NCBI RefSeq assembly: GCF_020740795.1
Contig: NC_067312.1
Location: 70,204,905-70,268,904, forward strand
DNA from: Apus apus
Taxonomy: Eukaryota; Chordata; Aves; Apodiformes; Apodidae
Reading direction: 5' to 3'
DNA: 64,000 bases
Made by a program: the position numbers and the translations under genes. Shown one piece after another: positions 1-31,700 of the stretch. Numbering within the stretch: position 1 is the stretch's first letter; each line of letters begins with the position of its first letter. A model generated the notes under the pieces. It did no database searches. It saw only the letters and a list, made by a program, of their open reading frames with translations, and was not told the DNA's origin.

Positions 1-740
1 GCATACCAGGAGAACTATTGCAGGGCAAGCATGGAGTTGTTAGGTTTCCTTTTGTTGCAATGCAGAATCTTCCCTGTACAGATAGAATGCAACTGACGTA
101 CTTGAAAGATGTTAGCACACATCTTGATTTAGTTTTTATTTGGTATTTTTATGGCAGCTCATATCCCAGTGTATCTATGCTCATAGCTTGTCATACACCT
201 TTTGCTGGGAGAGCTGCCTGGGTTTGACTCCAAACTGGAAATGAACTGGCCTGTGAAAAGCTAGTCTTGGGTAATAGTACATAGTGTAGAAATAGAAATA
301 CACCTGCAGGCCTGAACTGCTGGTCCCAGTGCTGGCAAATTACAGTGATGACAATGTCCAGAAGCCATGAGTAAGCACGGGGAAGCAGTAATACTAAAAA
401 GATCCCTGAAGCAGTACTTATTTTATTGTTGATTGTGTTCCATCCGACTGTTGTATGCTAAAATACCTAATCTGCAGTGCTCTGATAAAAATTCTGTATT
501 ATTGAACAAATAAATGAATTAAAATTATGTATCTTCACCTAAAGTAGGTACTAATGTAGCTTCTAAAGATGGGGATGGGGGAAGATCCAGGAGAGATGCA
601 ATGGCTTTCTTTTTTTTTTTAGAGGAAATACATTCTTAATATTTGTGATAATTTATTTCTCGTTTTATTTCTAGAATGCTAGTAATAAAACTGCAGCTTG
701 TTGTGAGACAGGACTATAGATCTATTTTTTTTCTTCATAG
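1..740 (+). other. ZFYVE16 intron (partial)
   Basis: No coding exon was recognised here. The stretch ends in a pyrimidine-rich tract and the acceptor AG at 739-740, just before the first ZFYVE16 exon in the window. The open frame near 18-227 does not match endofin. Confidence 0.6.
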
Positions 741-11226
<10,486 letters not shown>

Positions 11227-12360
11227 TTAGTCCGATTACAGGCAAGACACTGATTTGCTAGATCTGAACACCAAAGTTGCAATGCTAGAAACACTAAAAA
11301 CATTAAAAGTTTCTAAACCTGTTCTAATAGAGTTTCAAACTGTTTTATAGAAATCCTCAAATCCTCTCTGGTTACTTCACCACAAAATAATTGTAGTTTG
11401 TAACATTTCTTGAAGTTCTGAAAGTTTACACTTAATACAGGTGCAGAAGAGGGCAGGTTTGTTACCTCTTTACACCACTGTAGCATTTACTGTACGTAGT
11501 GTCACTTTTAAGCCATACTGTCTTGCCTCTTAACCTCAGATAAATACGCTAATTAATAAAAATTGCTAGGGTTAGATCTGACCTCTGCAGCATGTGCTTT
11601 CCATGTGCAAACGAGCTCAACACTGAAGCAGAAACTGGCACAAAACTGTTCTTGCCCTTTGAGGTACAAATGCACCATCTTCTGTAGCTGACTGCACACC
11701 CTCTGACACTTGTTCATGGTCAGCCTGGGGAAGAATTTTGCAGACATGTTTAACAAGACTTTGTAGTTGGTGTCCTTCACATTAGGATGTAACACTGGTG
11801 CTTCAGGAACATACGCTCTGAAATTAATTTTTCTATAGAAAACCTGATTTCTTTCCTGTATTTATAAGGTTTTGTCTAACTTAAATGGATGCTATTTTTA
11901 TAAATACTGCTATTTTTTCTTTCTTTACTCTGTGTTTAGAAGTCCTGATAGAATTTGACCTTTGAAGGATTAATAAAAATCCAGATTACCCTTGATGGTA
12001 ATCAACACTTAGCAATAAGCCAGACAAGAATTCTGCAATATCCTTTCTGCTCCTGCCTACTGCTTTTGCAACCTCTTAGTAGCCACCTTTACTTTCAGGG
12101 AGAATTGGTGTATTAAGTGTGAATTTTCATGAACAGTTTGGGGTTTTGTTTTTTTTTTTAGTATACCTGATATTCTTGTATAGTATGTATTTTTGATATT
12201 GGGTCAAGATCTATTTATGTATTTGTGGTGCTTGTGCTTTGTACTGAGGTTCAGTGAACCATAAACTGTGGTTTGGTAACTGTCACACAACTTTTATCAA
12301 GAAGACAACCAAAACTGAATCTGTACAAGCTATGTATTGTTTTCAGTAAAAATGCTGGTG
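11227..12360 (+). other. ZFYVE16 3' UTR region
   Basis: AT-rich non-coding sequence follows the TGA. Two AATAAA hexamers, at 11555-11560 and 11972-11977, are candidate poly(A) signals. Which one is used cannot be told from sequence. Confidence 0.6.
11555..11560 (+). promoter_or_regulatory. candidate poly(A) signal AATAAA for ZFYVE16
   Basis: Canonical hexamer about 330 bases after the stop codon. A second lies at 11972-11977. Confidence 0.4.
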
Positions 12361-12529
12361 CAATTTATAATCAGACTCTTAAAAATGTTGATGCCTTCTT
12401 GAGCTCATAGGGGATATTTTATGTTTTTGTATCAAAAACAATGTGTAACTTAACCTGATCTGTTCTGCTGTTACCTGTACTTTTAAAAAAAAAAACGGTT
12501 CTACAAAGTTCAGGCTTCCAGATCTTACA

Positions 12530-12900
12530 CCTGGGGTAAACTGAGGCTGCATTTGAGCCAATTCATGTACCTGTTTGAGTGAAACTGCAGTTCTGGAGAA
12601 GAGCTGAAGATGACACCACGTGCAGTATGAACATAACATGACCTTGCTGGGAAAAAAGCTGCAACTGAACTTTCCAGGACCCACCAGTGGAAGGTTGTTC
12701 AGGACTGGGCGGGGGGGGTGGAGGGGGCTGTTCCCCCACCCTGTACCCCAGGGGGGACCCAGCCCGGCCTGGGCCTGTTTGTCAGGGTAACCGGAGCCAC
12801 AGCGGCCTCTTGCCACTTCCCTGTACTAACTCCTTTAAGGAATAATCAATAAAATTAACGAAAATACTTGGTATCTCACCTCTGGTATTAAAAAAAAATA
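12530..12900 (+). mobile_element. possible decayed LTR-type interspersed repeat
   Basis: The segment shares a diverged block with 39280-39345: GGGAAAAAAG, then CTGCA/GCAGCTGA-like sequence, then GACCCACC and AGTGGAA in the same order. It also has a G- and C-run-rich middle and an AATAAA at 12848-12853 near its right end, as an LTR R/U5 region can have. No open reading frame of a retrovirus was recognised. It could instead be chance similarity or another dispersed repeat. Confidence 0.3.
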
Positions 12901-12965
12901 TATATATATCGGTGGCCTCGTCTGGCCTTTGTGGGCCTTCGCTCCTCCTCGGGGCCCGGCCCGGC

Positions 12966-13853
12966 CTCCTCCCGCAGACCCAGCTCCTCCCGCACAGCTC
13001 CCAGCTCCTCCCGCACAGACCCAGCTCCTCCCGCACAGCTCCCAGCTCCTCCCCCAGGACCCAGCTCCTCCCGCACAGCTCCAGCTCCGCCCGCAGCTCC
13101 CAGCTCCTCCCGCACAGCCCCAGCTCCTCCCGCACAGCCCCAGCTCCTCCCGCACAGCTCCAGCCCCTCCCGCAGGACCCAGCTCCTCCCGCACAGCTCC
13201 AGCTCCTCCCGCAGGACCCAGCTCCTCCCGCACAGCTCCCAGCTCCTCCCGCAGACCCAGCTCCTCCCGCAGACCCAGCTCCTCCCGCACAGCTCCCAGC
13301 TCCTCCCGCACAGCTCCCAGCTCCTCCCGCACAGCTCCAGCTCCTCCCGCAGACCCAGCTCCTCCCGCACAGCCCCAGCTCCTCCCGCACAGCTCCAGCC
13401 CCTCCCGCAGGACCCAGCTCCTCCCGCACAGCTCCAGCTCCTCCCGCAGGACCCAGCTCCTCCCGCACAGCTCCCAGCTCCTCCCGCAGACCCAGCTCCT
13501 CCCGCACAGCTCCCAGCTCCTCCCGCACAGCTCCAGCTCCTCCCGCACAGCCCCAGCTCCTCCCGCAGACCCAGCTCCTCCCGCACAGCTCCAGCTCCTC
13601 CCGCAGGACCCAGCTCCTCCCGCACAGCTCCCAGCTCCTCCCGCAGGACCCAGCTCCTCCCGCACAGCTCCCAGCTCCTCCCGCAGACCCAGCTCCTCCC
13701 GCACAGCTCCAGCTATTCCCGCACAGCTCCAGCTCCTCCCGCAGACCCAGCTCCTCCCGCACAGCTCCAGCTATTCCCGCACAGCTCCAGCTCCTCCCGC
13801 AGACCCAGCTCCTCCCCCAGGACCCAGCTCCTCCCGCAGACCCAGCTCCTCCC
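12966..13853 (+). repeat. GC-rich minisatellite upstream of FAM151B
   Basis: Roughly 45 tandem units share the core CAGCTCCTCCCGCA. Units of 18, 19, 20 and 21 bases alternate according to the filler (GACC, GGACC, CAGCCC, CAGCTC or CAGCTCC), for example CTCCTCCCGCACAGCTCCAG. Larger blocks are duplicated inside the array: one block recurs at an offset of 235 bases (CAGCCCCTCC at 13161 and 13396), and a variant AGCTATTCCC recurs 58 bases apart (13711 and 13769). The + strand is C-rich and almost G-poor, so the opposite strand is strongly G-rich. The array stops 7 bases before the FAM151B ATG. It contains no stop codon in any of the six frames. Confidence 0.97.
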
Positions 13854-13860
13854 TGCGGCG

Positions 13861-22639
<8,779 letters not shown>

Positions 22640-23300
22640 TTAATACAAAGCAGGCAACCTTACAATATTTAACCTCTTCAGACATGAAGATTTCTTGTTT
22701 AGGGAAATGCTTTTTCCTTCCCAGAATAATTTTAATATTATAGAACACAGCTGTGATCATTGAAGAAATTTATATATAACACTTTATTGAAAGGCTTCTC
22801 AAATAGAAATTGAATGCCTTCTTTAATAGGTCAGAATTGTTAATTACTCATCACATTTATAATTACTCATGCACCCACTGGCATGTAGTACAGGCTACTC
22901 AAGTGACCTGAATGTTTTAGTATTTCTTCCCTGCAAATGTATAAAAGGGAAAATGGCCCCAGCAGATACTCATGGACCAAAGGAATTTGCTGCTAACTGG
23001 TTTTCTGTAAACCAGAGCCTGTGGGTGAAGTGCCAGGGTTTGGACATTAGGCCCAAGCCAGCATTGACCTAGAGATGAACCCTGTATATTTTATAGTTAT
23101 TAACCTTTATAGTGATTAACTTCTGTGGTATAATTTATTAGTTCAAACTATCACTCACAAACCGCTTATGCTGAAGACAACCCCTGATGAGGATATTTGA
23201 GGATCTTCTGTGCTTAGCCACCATATTTTAGACCACTGCTGATGAAGTGTCTAGAAATCTCTTGTGTAACTGTGAAACAGACTAATAAAATAGAGCTTTT
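22640..23300 (+). other. FAM151B 3' UTR region
   Basis: AT-rich sequence follows the TGA. An AATAAA at 23284-23289 is a plausible poly(A) signal about 650 bases downstream of the stop. Confidence 0.5.
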
Positions 23301-25054
23301 GCTGGTAAGATGTCTAGGCACAGTATTTCAGGGAACCCCACCAACTGCAGTCTGGGCTCTGGCCACGTCCTGGTCTCCTTGGTTGAGGGAGGTGCCACCA
23401 GATGTTTCTGCACAACAATATGCAAGTCATTCTGGCTTGCTGATCTGGCATTAGAAAGCTGGGACCCTCTTGCAGCCACCTTTGGAGACCTCCCCTAGGA
23501 GTGGACACACTGTGTAGGATTTCCCAGTTGCTGGGAGGGCTCTCCAGACCCTCCCTGCAGGCAGGGCTCCCCAGCCACTGCTGGCCTGGGCGATGGGGAC
23601 GTATTAAGGGCAATTGGTGATGTCTCTTTCTTCATCACTACAGCTGCTTCCTGTGCTCTGTAGTAATGATTAGATGCATTGCTGTGTTTTGCCCCAACTT
23701 TGCTGGAAGTGTTTTAGTTGGGTGTATTTGTTTTTAACAAATGTAGTGTGTGTCTGTTGCGGGTTTTGTATCATTTTTAACCTTAGCCAGTAAAAATAAG
23801 CTAACTTCCTTAATTGGGTGTTTGTGTCCTTTGTGCTGACCCTGACCCTTTGGTAAAGCATAAAGTTGGCAAAACAGTGAGACACTCCATCTTTACCAAA
23901 CCCTGTTTTTTGCTGTTTGCAGAGGAGGGCAAGAGTCAAGACTGCATTAAGTAAGAAGCTGTGCAGTTTCCAAAGGTGGTGGTGTTCTCTGGCTCCTCTT
24001 GATACACTCCATTTTTAATGCCCTTGCAGCTGGTCTTGTTCTCACTCCTAGACAACAAAAGATTCTGTTTGCTAGGTGTGAGGAGTGGGATCCATGATAC
24101 TACACATTCCAGGGATGAAGAATGGTTATTTATACCAAGTGAAAGCTAACCAGGTTCTCTGCAGTGTGTTAATTGTGCATTCCACACCACATCTTGCCTC
24201 CATTGAGCCACCAGCAGCACAGTCCTTGGCTTGTGGGAAGGCTGGGCTGGAGTTGTAGCTGCACTGCAGGAGGTGCTGGAGCAAACAGAACCCCCAGAAT
24301 GAAGAAGAATATTCCTTTCTTGTACATAAAGCACAGTGGTGGATTACAGTGAGCTACACATCAGATACAGCATTAAAAGAGATACAGTGCTTTATAAAAT
24401 AGAGAAGTGGTGGTGCCTCTTTCAGGAGTTTTAATCTACATTTTAACAGGAGTTGAAATGTTCTGCTGCACTCTTTCTGAAAGCCAGAGGCTCTAAGAAC
24501 GAAATAGATGTGCAGTGATTAGTACTTACAGCAAAAATTGTACATTTTTGTGACAATGCAGTTATTTTCTGCATTTTGCCTGGATTGTGCATCTTTGTAA
24601 CTGTCGGTGTGATCTCAAAAATTTTCAGGAGTTGAACTTTCCCTTGAGAAAAACTAAAAATCATTGCAACCCTGATGGTCAACTGCAGGAAAACTCCAGC
24701 CTATTTAATCTTAAGCATTTTTTTTTTAGCTCTCATACTTCTGCATCACTTAAAATAAATGCAGACACTGAAATCTGTGCAGATTGAAACACACAGACTC
24801 TATGTTGACTTCTGCCAAACAGTACAAAATGTGGTTGTTGTTTTTTTTTCCCACAGTGTCAGAGGAGATTTTGATTTATAAATGAAAGCTGATTCTGTGA
24901 AGAGATAATACCCTGACATTTTCTTGCACGTCTCTTCCCATTCCTTTCACATGCATTTTTTTAGCTGAGATGTTCTGCACAACACTGGACAGGCTGTTAG
25001 TACTGAAGAGTTAAATACAGCTGGTTTTTGTTCTTGCACATTTTTATAGTATCA
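23301..25054. other. intergenic, nothing recognised
   Basis: Short unconvincing open frames only. No conserved protein motif, RNA gene or clear repeat was recognised. Confidence 0.5.
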
Positions 25055-25850
25055 TGTCCTGGTTTGAGCCCAACACGACAACCAAGGAACAGCCCCATGG
25101 CCACTCACTCAACTCCCCACACACACTCTGGGATGAGGAGGACAAAGCTCAAGGATCAAGACAAACGACAAGGAGGGTTCTTCACCCATTAAGGTCCTGG
25201 GCAAAACAGACTCACCTTGGGGAAAAATAATAATTTAATTTCACACTCATCAAACACACACAGGACACTGACACACACAGAGCAGGGCTTGCATATGTTA
25301 CCCCCACCCCTCCCTTCTTCCCAGCCCCAAATCCCTTTGTTCCCGGTTTCTCTCCCTCCTTCCCCCCAGCAGCACAGGGGGATGGGGATGGGGTTTAGAG
25401 TCAGTTCACAGGCTGGTGGTTCCTGCTGCTCCTTCCTCCTCAGGAAGAAGGATTCCTTACAGTCCTTCCCTGCTTCCCTACGGTGTCCCTCCCATGGGAG
25501 AGAGTCCTCCACAAACCTCTCCTTCATGAGTCCTTCCCACCAGGTCTGGAGCTGCTCCAGCCTGGGCTTCCCACAGAGTCACGGGCTGCTCAGGGAACAG
25601 GCACCTCCCCTGGTGTGGGGTCCTCCATGGCTGCAGATCCAAGTGCACATTCACCCCTCCTGGCACCTTCAGGGAATGTTCCACCACATTCCTCCACGAG
25701 TGCAGGGGGACAGCTGCCATCTCACCATGGGCTGCAGGGAAACTTCTGCTTCGGCACCTTCTTCTGCCTCTTCCTCACCAACCACCAGCACTGCTTTCCT
25801 TCCCCAGCACAGCTCTTCTTTTTTGTGCTCCCCTGCTCAGGTGTTACAGC
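25055..25850 (-). mobile_element. probable avian ERV/LTR-type repeat
   Basis: The block starts at TGTCCTGGTTTGAGCCCAAC, which on the minus strand ends in CCAGGACA as an LTR 3' end (...CA) would. It continues with the C-rich, polypyrimidine, CTCC-rich composition of a repeat common in bird genomes. I recognise the pattern (CACTCACTC, GGGATGAGGAGG, CACCATGGGCTGCAGGGA) from other avian loci but cannot name the family. The 214-codon open frame inside is low-complexity and not a real protein. The right boundary is approximate. No retroviral gene was seen. Confidence 0.5.
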
Positions 25851-28536
25851 AGTTCATTTGAATTTGCTTCTCAGTTTTCATGCCCATCTTCATACCAATG
25901 TTCTTCTATGGAAAGATGTGTTAACTGTGGGGCTGGCAATAAAGCACTAAAGCTGAGATGAAAGCCAGTTATTTATGTTGTAAACGGGGCTGTGGCAGGT
26001 CTGTGTTACTCTAGTTGTTGCTGTCTTTTTTGGGTGTTTTTTTTTTAAACACTGTCAGTGATCTATTCCTTGTACTTAAAACATTGTTTAGGAGCTATAA
26101 ATTCTGTCACCTCTTTGTGCAATCACTTTATCTATCAGTGCTTCTTTGTGTCTGTTGATACCTTTCAGCCAGGTTCTTTTGACTTAATTGTCCTTCTTAC
26201 ATGAAAAATCTGGTTGACTTTAAAGGAATTGGGTACTGCTCAGAAAGTTCAGGTGAGTTAACTGATCAATAAAACATCTCTAATTTACTGCAGGTGTAGT
26301 TCAAGCTTTGTATTTTTCTGTGAATTTGATGGAACTTACTGAACAGGTAAAATAATATGCTAGAGAAGAGAACCAAGATCATTAGTCCTGCACAACTATG
26401 CAGTAATACCCTGCAGTACCATGTAAGCACGATGACAGCAAAACAGAAGCTGCTTTTCTGAGGTTTGCATTGTTTGTGCTGTGGAATTGCAGGAAATACC
26501 TCCAAAGACAGATTTTTCAAGAACAGTTCTCCCCATCTTCACTGCCAGCATTCATTGGAGGAACAGCTCAGCTTTAGCCTACTCTAACTGCAGAAAACCC
26601 CAGTCTTTTTCTTCAATTAAAACCTTAAAATTACAGCCTTTTAGGTTTTCTTCATCAGCCATCTGTCTGTGACCAGGCCATTTGCTAATGTTACCAGAGA
26701 TTTATTTCTGCACTGTTCATTAAACTTAGGTCTGAGCTTTAACTTGTAGGGTTTCTTGTCCTTTTTTTATGGATACCAGAGAATTTGATTCTGGCACATG
26801 TTAGCTTTTTCATAGTACTGTGTTCGTGCAGCCACCCCAGGAAACTGCCTGGTGCAGAACTGGGTTTACATTAAACTTCCACCTCTGCAGCCCAGGATCA
26901 GGAATTCATGGTATTGATGATAAAGTTGATGATGATGATAAAGCACAGAAAGTGTTTATAACTCATTTAGTAGTTTGGTGATGAAATGGCCCGGGCCTTC
27001 CTTTCCTTTGAGGAAAAATACAGAAATTAGTGTTGGGGAAGTGGGTTTTGTTTGGTTGTTTTTTCAAGGTTAGGGAGAGCCTTATGTGCATTGCATCTTA
27101 GATAATGACCAAGAGTCAGAGGAGCTTTTGCACAGATTTCAATGTTCTTCTATTTGTATTGGTTTTTACTCAATTTTAAATTTTGTTCAATTTTCAGAGA
27201 GTGCTTCTTTTAATAAGGGTAAAACTACTAATATAAGAAAAGATATCAGGAGTGTCTGCACCATTTTTAAGGAAACCTTTCTAGAAACCTTTTTCTACCA
27301 GAAGGCTGTGTCATTTCTCTACATGTGCACTGGAAGCCATTTTTTGTTGTTGTGTTTTGACGTTTGCAGACATTTGTTCCTTAGTTTGTTCATTTTTGTT
27401 GCAGGATTGTCAGTTTGCCTATGCACTGTGATTCCCTGGTGCCTGGGCTTACCTTCTGTGCTGTACTTCCTGTCAGCTTTACCCAGAGTTTTATCTATAA
27501 ATCTTGTACTAACCCGTGTGCAAAATCAAGGGCTGCCTGGGTGTTGTATGAATCTTCCTTTGCATCTCTTCTAGGGCTTTGATGGATGAGTTTTCATTTT
27601 TTTGCAGTGAAGTAAGATGTCTTTTTCTGCAAAATTACTCTAATTATTGTATTATTACCCTTTTACTGCCATGGTTGAAGGGAGCACACACTCCATACTG
27701 CAGTTACCCCTCATTGCACTGGGGTATTCAGGGTCTGTGTTCCCTGACACAGGAGCAGTAACTTCTGGCAGAAAGGTGCAGTGAGGAGCAGGGGATGAGA
27801 TCTTAGGCTGCCACAGCAGGGCTCATTCATTAAAATCCATAATAAGCCTAATTTTTTATTGTTCTTCCAATTAAATTCAATTATTATGTGCTGTCGTCTT
27901 CTGAATTTTGAACATCTGCATTTTTGGGGGCAATTATATGTTGGTCTTTCATATCCTTATGGTTTGGCTTGGTTCCCTTGATTTTTTCAGTGATCCTCTG
28001 TCCTTACAGCTGTTGCTTTCACTGCCTCATTGTGATTCTTCTCATTGCTGTAGCAAAAAGAAATTATTGAATATGCAAATTCATAATCTCAATAGGGATC
28101 TATCCAACCTAGTTAAAATGTGTTTTAAAAAGGTGTTCTCATTGTGGTTTTAAATTTATGTGCAGGTCAGGGTTCTATTTTATAGCAGAGTAGCTTTTGG
28201 GAGGGAAGACTGTAACTCGTGCCATCTGTGGCAGCTGGTGAAAGTGTTCAGAATTACTAGCTGATGCCTTCAGGGAGTAAATGCAGGAATTAATTACAGT
28301 TCATCAGCATGCATCTGCATCTTGATTTCAGAAATTTCTGAATAAACAGGCCTCTATACAATTATGAAAAAAAATAAATAAGTTTTCAGTGTTCACTTTA
28401 AGGTTGTAGCAGGTTTTTTAAATGACTGATGGGATTTCACTTATTTCCTGCTTGGGACAAAAGCTCTGAATTACCATTAGATTGACAGTGTGGTGCTAGC
28501 ACAGGAGATGCCAACTTTATGGTTAAATTTAAGATA
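25851..28536. other. intergenic, AT-rich, nothing recognised
   Basis: Contains only short or low-complexity open frames. The 162-codon frame at 27086-27574 is Phe/Leu/Cys-rich, typical of translated T-rich DNA. No gene is supported. Confidence 0.5.
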
Positions 28537-28725
28537 ATAGAGTCATAGAGTGGTTTGGGTTGGATGGAAGGAACTTTAAAGCTCATCTAGTTCCAACCCC
28601 CTGCACAGGCAGGGACACCAGGTTGCTCAGAGCCCCATCCAACCTGCCCTCAAACAGTTCCAGGGATGGGGCTTCCACAGCTTCCCTGGACAACCTGGGC
28701 CAGGGTCTCACTACCCTCCTTGGAC
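28537..28725 (-). mobile_element. CR1 LINE 3' end, minus orientation
   Basis: Reads GAGTCATAGAGTGGTTTGGG, then TCCAACCCCCTGCACAGGCA, AGCCCCATCCAACCTG and CAACCTGGGCCAGGGTCTCA: the reverse complement of a CR1 3' terminus. Confidence 0.9.
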
Positions 28726-31700
28726 CAAGGAAGGACAGAATTAAGACCAAAAAGGACAGACAGCCTCCTTACTTTCAGCTCACCTCCCCAAGAATGCAGG
28801 AAGGCAACTGCAGGGAAAAGCCTGATCACACCCAGAGGCTGAGGAAGGTGTTTCTTCAGTTATTCTCCCAAGGGAGTCCCTCAACAGGCCACTAACCCTA
28901 GAAATGCTCTGAGGGGCTTTAAATCACACAGACTACATGGAACCCACAGAGCTATTAAACTTCATAGTCTCTGTCATTAGTGAGCACATAAAGATACTTT
29001 TAAGAAAGTAAAGGGCCACTCAAAGCTTGGTGAGTTTTCACAAAGCAGCAAAAGGCACATTCCTGGCAGCAGAGCAGCCACTCTGCTGAACGCCAAGTTA
29101 GTGGTTTTGACTTCATGTTGGTAACTGAGTCCTCTGGTGCTTCCTGAAGTGTTGAGCTTCACACCTTGTCTGCCTGAATCCCAGCTGAGGTGGCCAAGGC
29201 AAGCCTTGCTTTGAGCTGCAGGCTGGGCAAGACCCCCACAGGTTCCTTGCAACCTGCATTTTTTTAAATGATTTGATGACACGTTTCACCTGCTGCACAG
29301 TACCTGCTGCTGTAGAGGGTTGATAGGGATGCAAAAGAAGTTTTAAGTAGTTCTTCTGTAATTCCTGCAGTTTGGTTATTAAAAACTTTCCATCTTTGTT
29401 GAGCTTTAGCAGATAACTTGCAAGGGGATTGTTTTAAGTACAGAACTTGTACAAAATCACTGAACTGCTTCTGTTGCCAGAGTGCCTCAGTCCCTCACTG
29501 AAATCTGCAGCTTCTGTTGCTTGTTCTGGACCAGGAAAAAGCAGCAGGATTGTTTTAATTATGTGAAATGCTGAAGACCTCCTGGGAGGTCTGTGTTTGC
29601 TTTCCACCAGCTACACCCATCATCACCCAAGAACATGTCTCTCAGGTAACAGGTGTCCTTTGGAGAACAGGAATTCTGCAGGAAATTTGTGTATTTTTTA
29701 ATATTTGGGGTTTTTTCCAAATAATGTTAACGTGTAAAGGAGTCCAAGATCTGTTGTCTTTTAAAAAGGATTGATAGCTGGGTATTTTATGAGAACAATT
29801 AGTAATAAAAAATGAAATTTTATCCCTTTCACTCTGAAAGAAAACCAACCCTCTTGAGTTTTCTAAAGATGTATCCTTATCAAACCTGATCTCCTTGAAG
29901 GTGTCGTAGTGCCAGTAACACCTGAAGGTGAATATGTGTGGCTCAGAAATACCAGGAAGACATTCCTCCCTCTAATTCTGGATTTCAACATTTTTTATGT
30001 TTTGTTTTTAAAAGCAACCTTGTCTCTTTTGTGATACACACTGAATGCTTTTAGTAGCAAGGTTATTTTTTGCTAACTTTCTGTAGCAAGCCATGCTCTT
30101 GCTCCATGAACAAAATAGCCAACTAACAGAGTAATAGTTTACTAATGTAAGAATCCATTTACTGAAAAATACCTCATTTTAGCAGGAAAAGTAATGAGTT
30201 GTACTGCATAAGAGATGCAGAAAGATGAAGGTCTTATTATGGATTGATAAGGGGGAAAAAAAGAGGAATTTAATGACTTTACCATTTTTCTTGTGTAGCT
30301 GCATTGAATTATGGCAATATTCTTCCTGTAGAATGAACACTACCCCTTAAACACAGCCTTGAGAAATGTCTTTTTTTAGAGCATTCTTAAGTAGTGACTT
30401 CCTGCTCTTAAATTTCTTAAACCAAGTTACAGGTTTTTTAGATGATGACTGTTTTTTGTGAGGCCACCACAGTTTGTCTAGAAGTTACTTCACTGTACAG
30501 TTTCACAGGAGTTTTTTTTGCAGAGAAAATGAAAACCAGAAGGAAAAAAATAAGTCTTTCTAAGCTTAGCATGTAGATTCAAAATCAGTCATCTCACAGG
30601 GAGTGTGTTTTGCTGGAAGCTGTAGCTGATGCTGGCAGGAATGCCTGCTCACAGAAATGCCACCTCCATTTTACATAGAGTATTTCAGGATTAGATGCCA
30701 TTAATCTTTCTGTAACTTAAGAGTGAATGAGCTTCATCAACTTTTCATTGTGATCTGTGAGAACTAGTCCAGATGCTTCTCTCTGGACAGGAATCCACAG
30801 CTCTTAAAAGAAAACTGGCAGATTCAGCTTGGGGCATCTTCTTTATCAGATGCATAAAGAGCACCTGGCATATATTCTGTTGTTTGTAAACTTTAATGTT
30901 TTGGGGCAGGAGGGGAAGGATTTAGCATTATGAATTCAGGTCCTGCTTTCCATTCTTAGCTTAAAACACATTCTGGATGACTGGAAAATTATGAATAAGA
31001 CTTCCAAGATGGCAGAAGTGTATCTCCACTGAAGTGGGACCACAGCAAGCAACCAACAGATGGAAAGAGCCTCTCTCACACAATAATTTGTACAAATTTA
31101 GATGTGTTAAGATTAAATCCAATTAACTGTTCCAATTTCCTGTGTAGAGGCAGCCTGAGAAACACGAGTGAGTACCTTTGGCAGTGACTCAGTGTCTCTT
31201 AAGTGGTAAATAAAAGGATGTCTCTGTTTCCATATTCCCTGAATGGGAAAAAAAATAACTTTTATTTATGCATCATCACAACATCAAGAGAACAAAACTG
31301 AATTGTTTTTCCTTTGAAGGTCACTTTTAACACTGATGCAACAACAAACACTAATCTTTCACATTACTTCTGCATCAAAATTAGCACAAAATACTGGCAG
31401 CATTACAGAAGAACTTCACTTCTCAAGACAAAGACCATTTTCCTCCACTGTCTGAGCACTTTGCAAAAAATTACTGTTTCAACTGAGGGAGCAGTAGTCT
31501 CATACACGTAATGAATTTTAAAAGCAAGAAATTGGCTTTTGTACCTTTAGCAGAGATGCCAGTCAGAAGATCTGGTCTGTGGCTTTTTTTTCTAAAAAAC
31601 AATCTGTATTTTGTAATGATGTATTCTTATTTTCAAATATTTAACTTCATTATGAAATTGACTAGAAAATTTCCATTTCCATTTGAAAAGTATATTGTGT

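Noticed and set aside
18-227. Possible upstream ZFYVE16 exon
   Set aside because: The translation does not resemble endofin, and the next exon continues the protein without it.
11553-11795. 80-codon minus-strand frame in the ZFYVE16 3' UTR
   Set aside because: Short, no family resemblance, antisense to UTR.
25217-25950. 214- and 155-codon frames
   Set aside because: Lie within a probable interspersed repeat and are low-complexity; not a gene.
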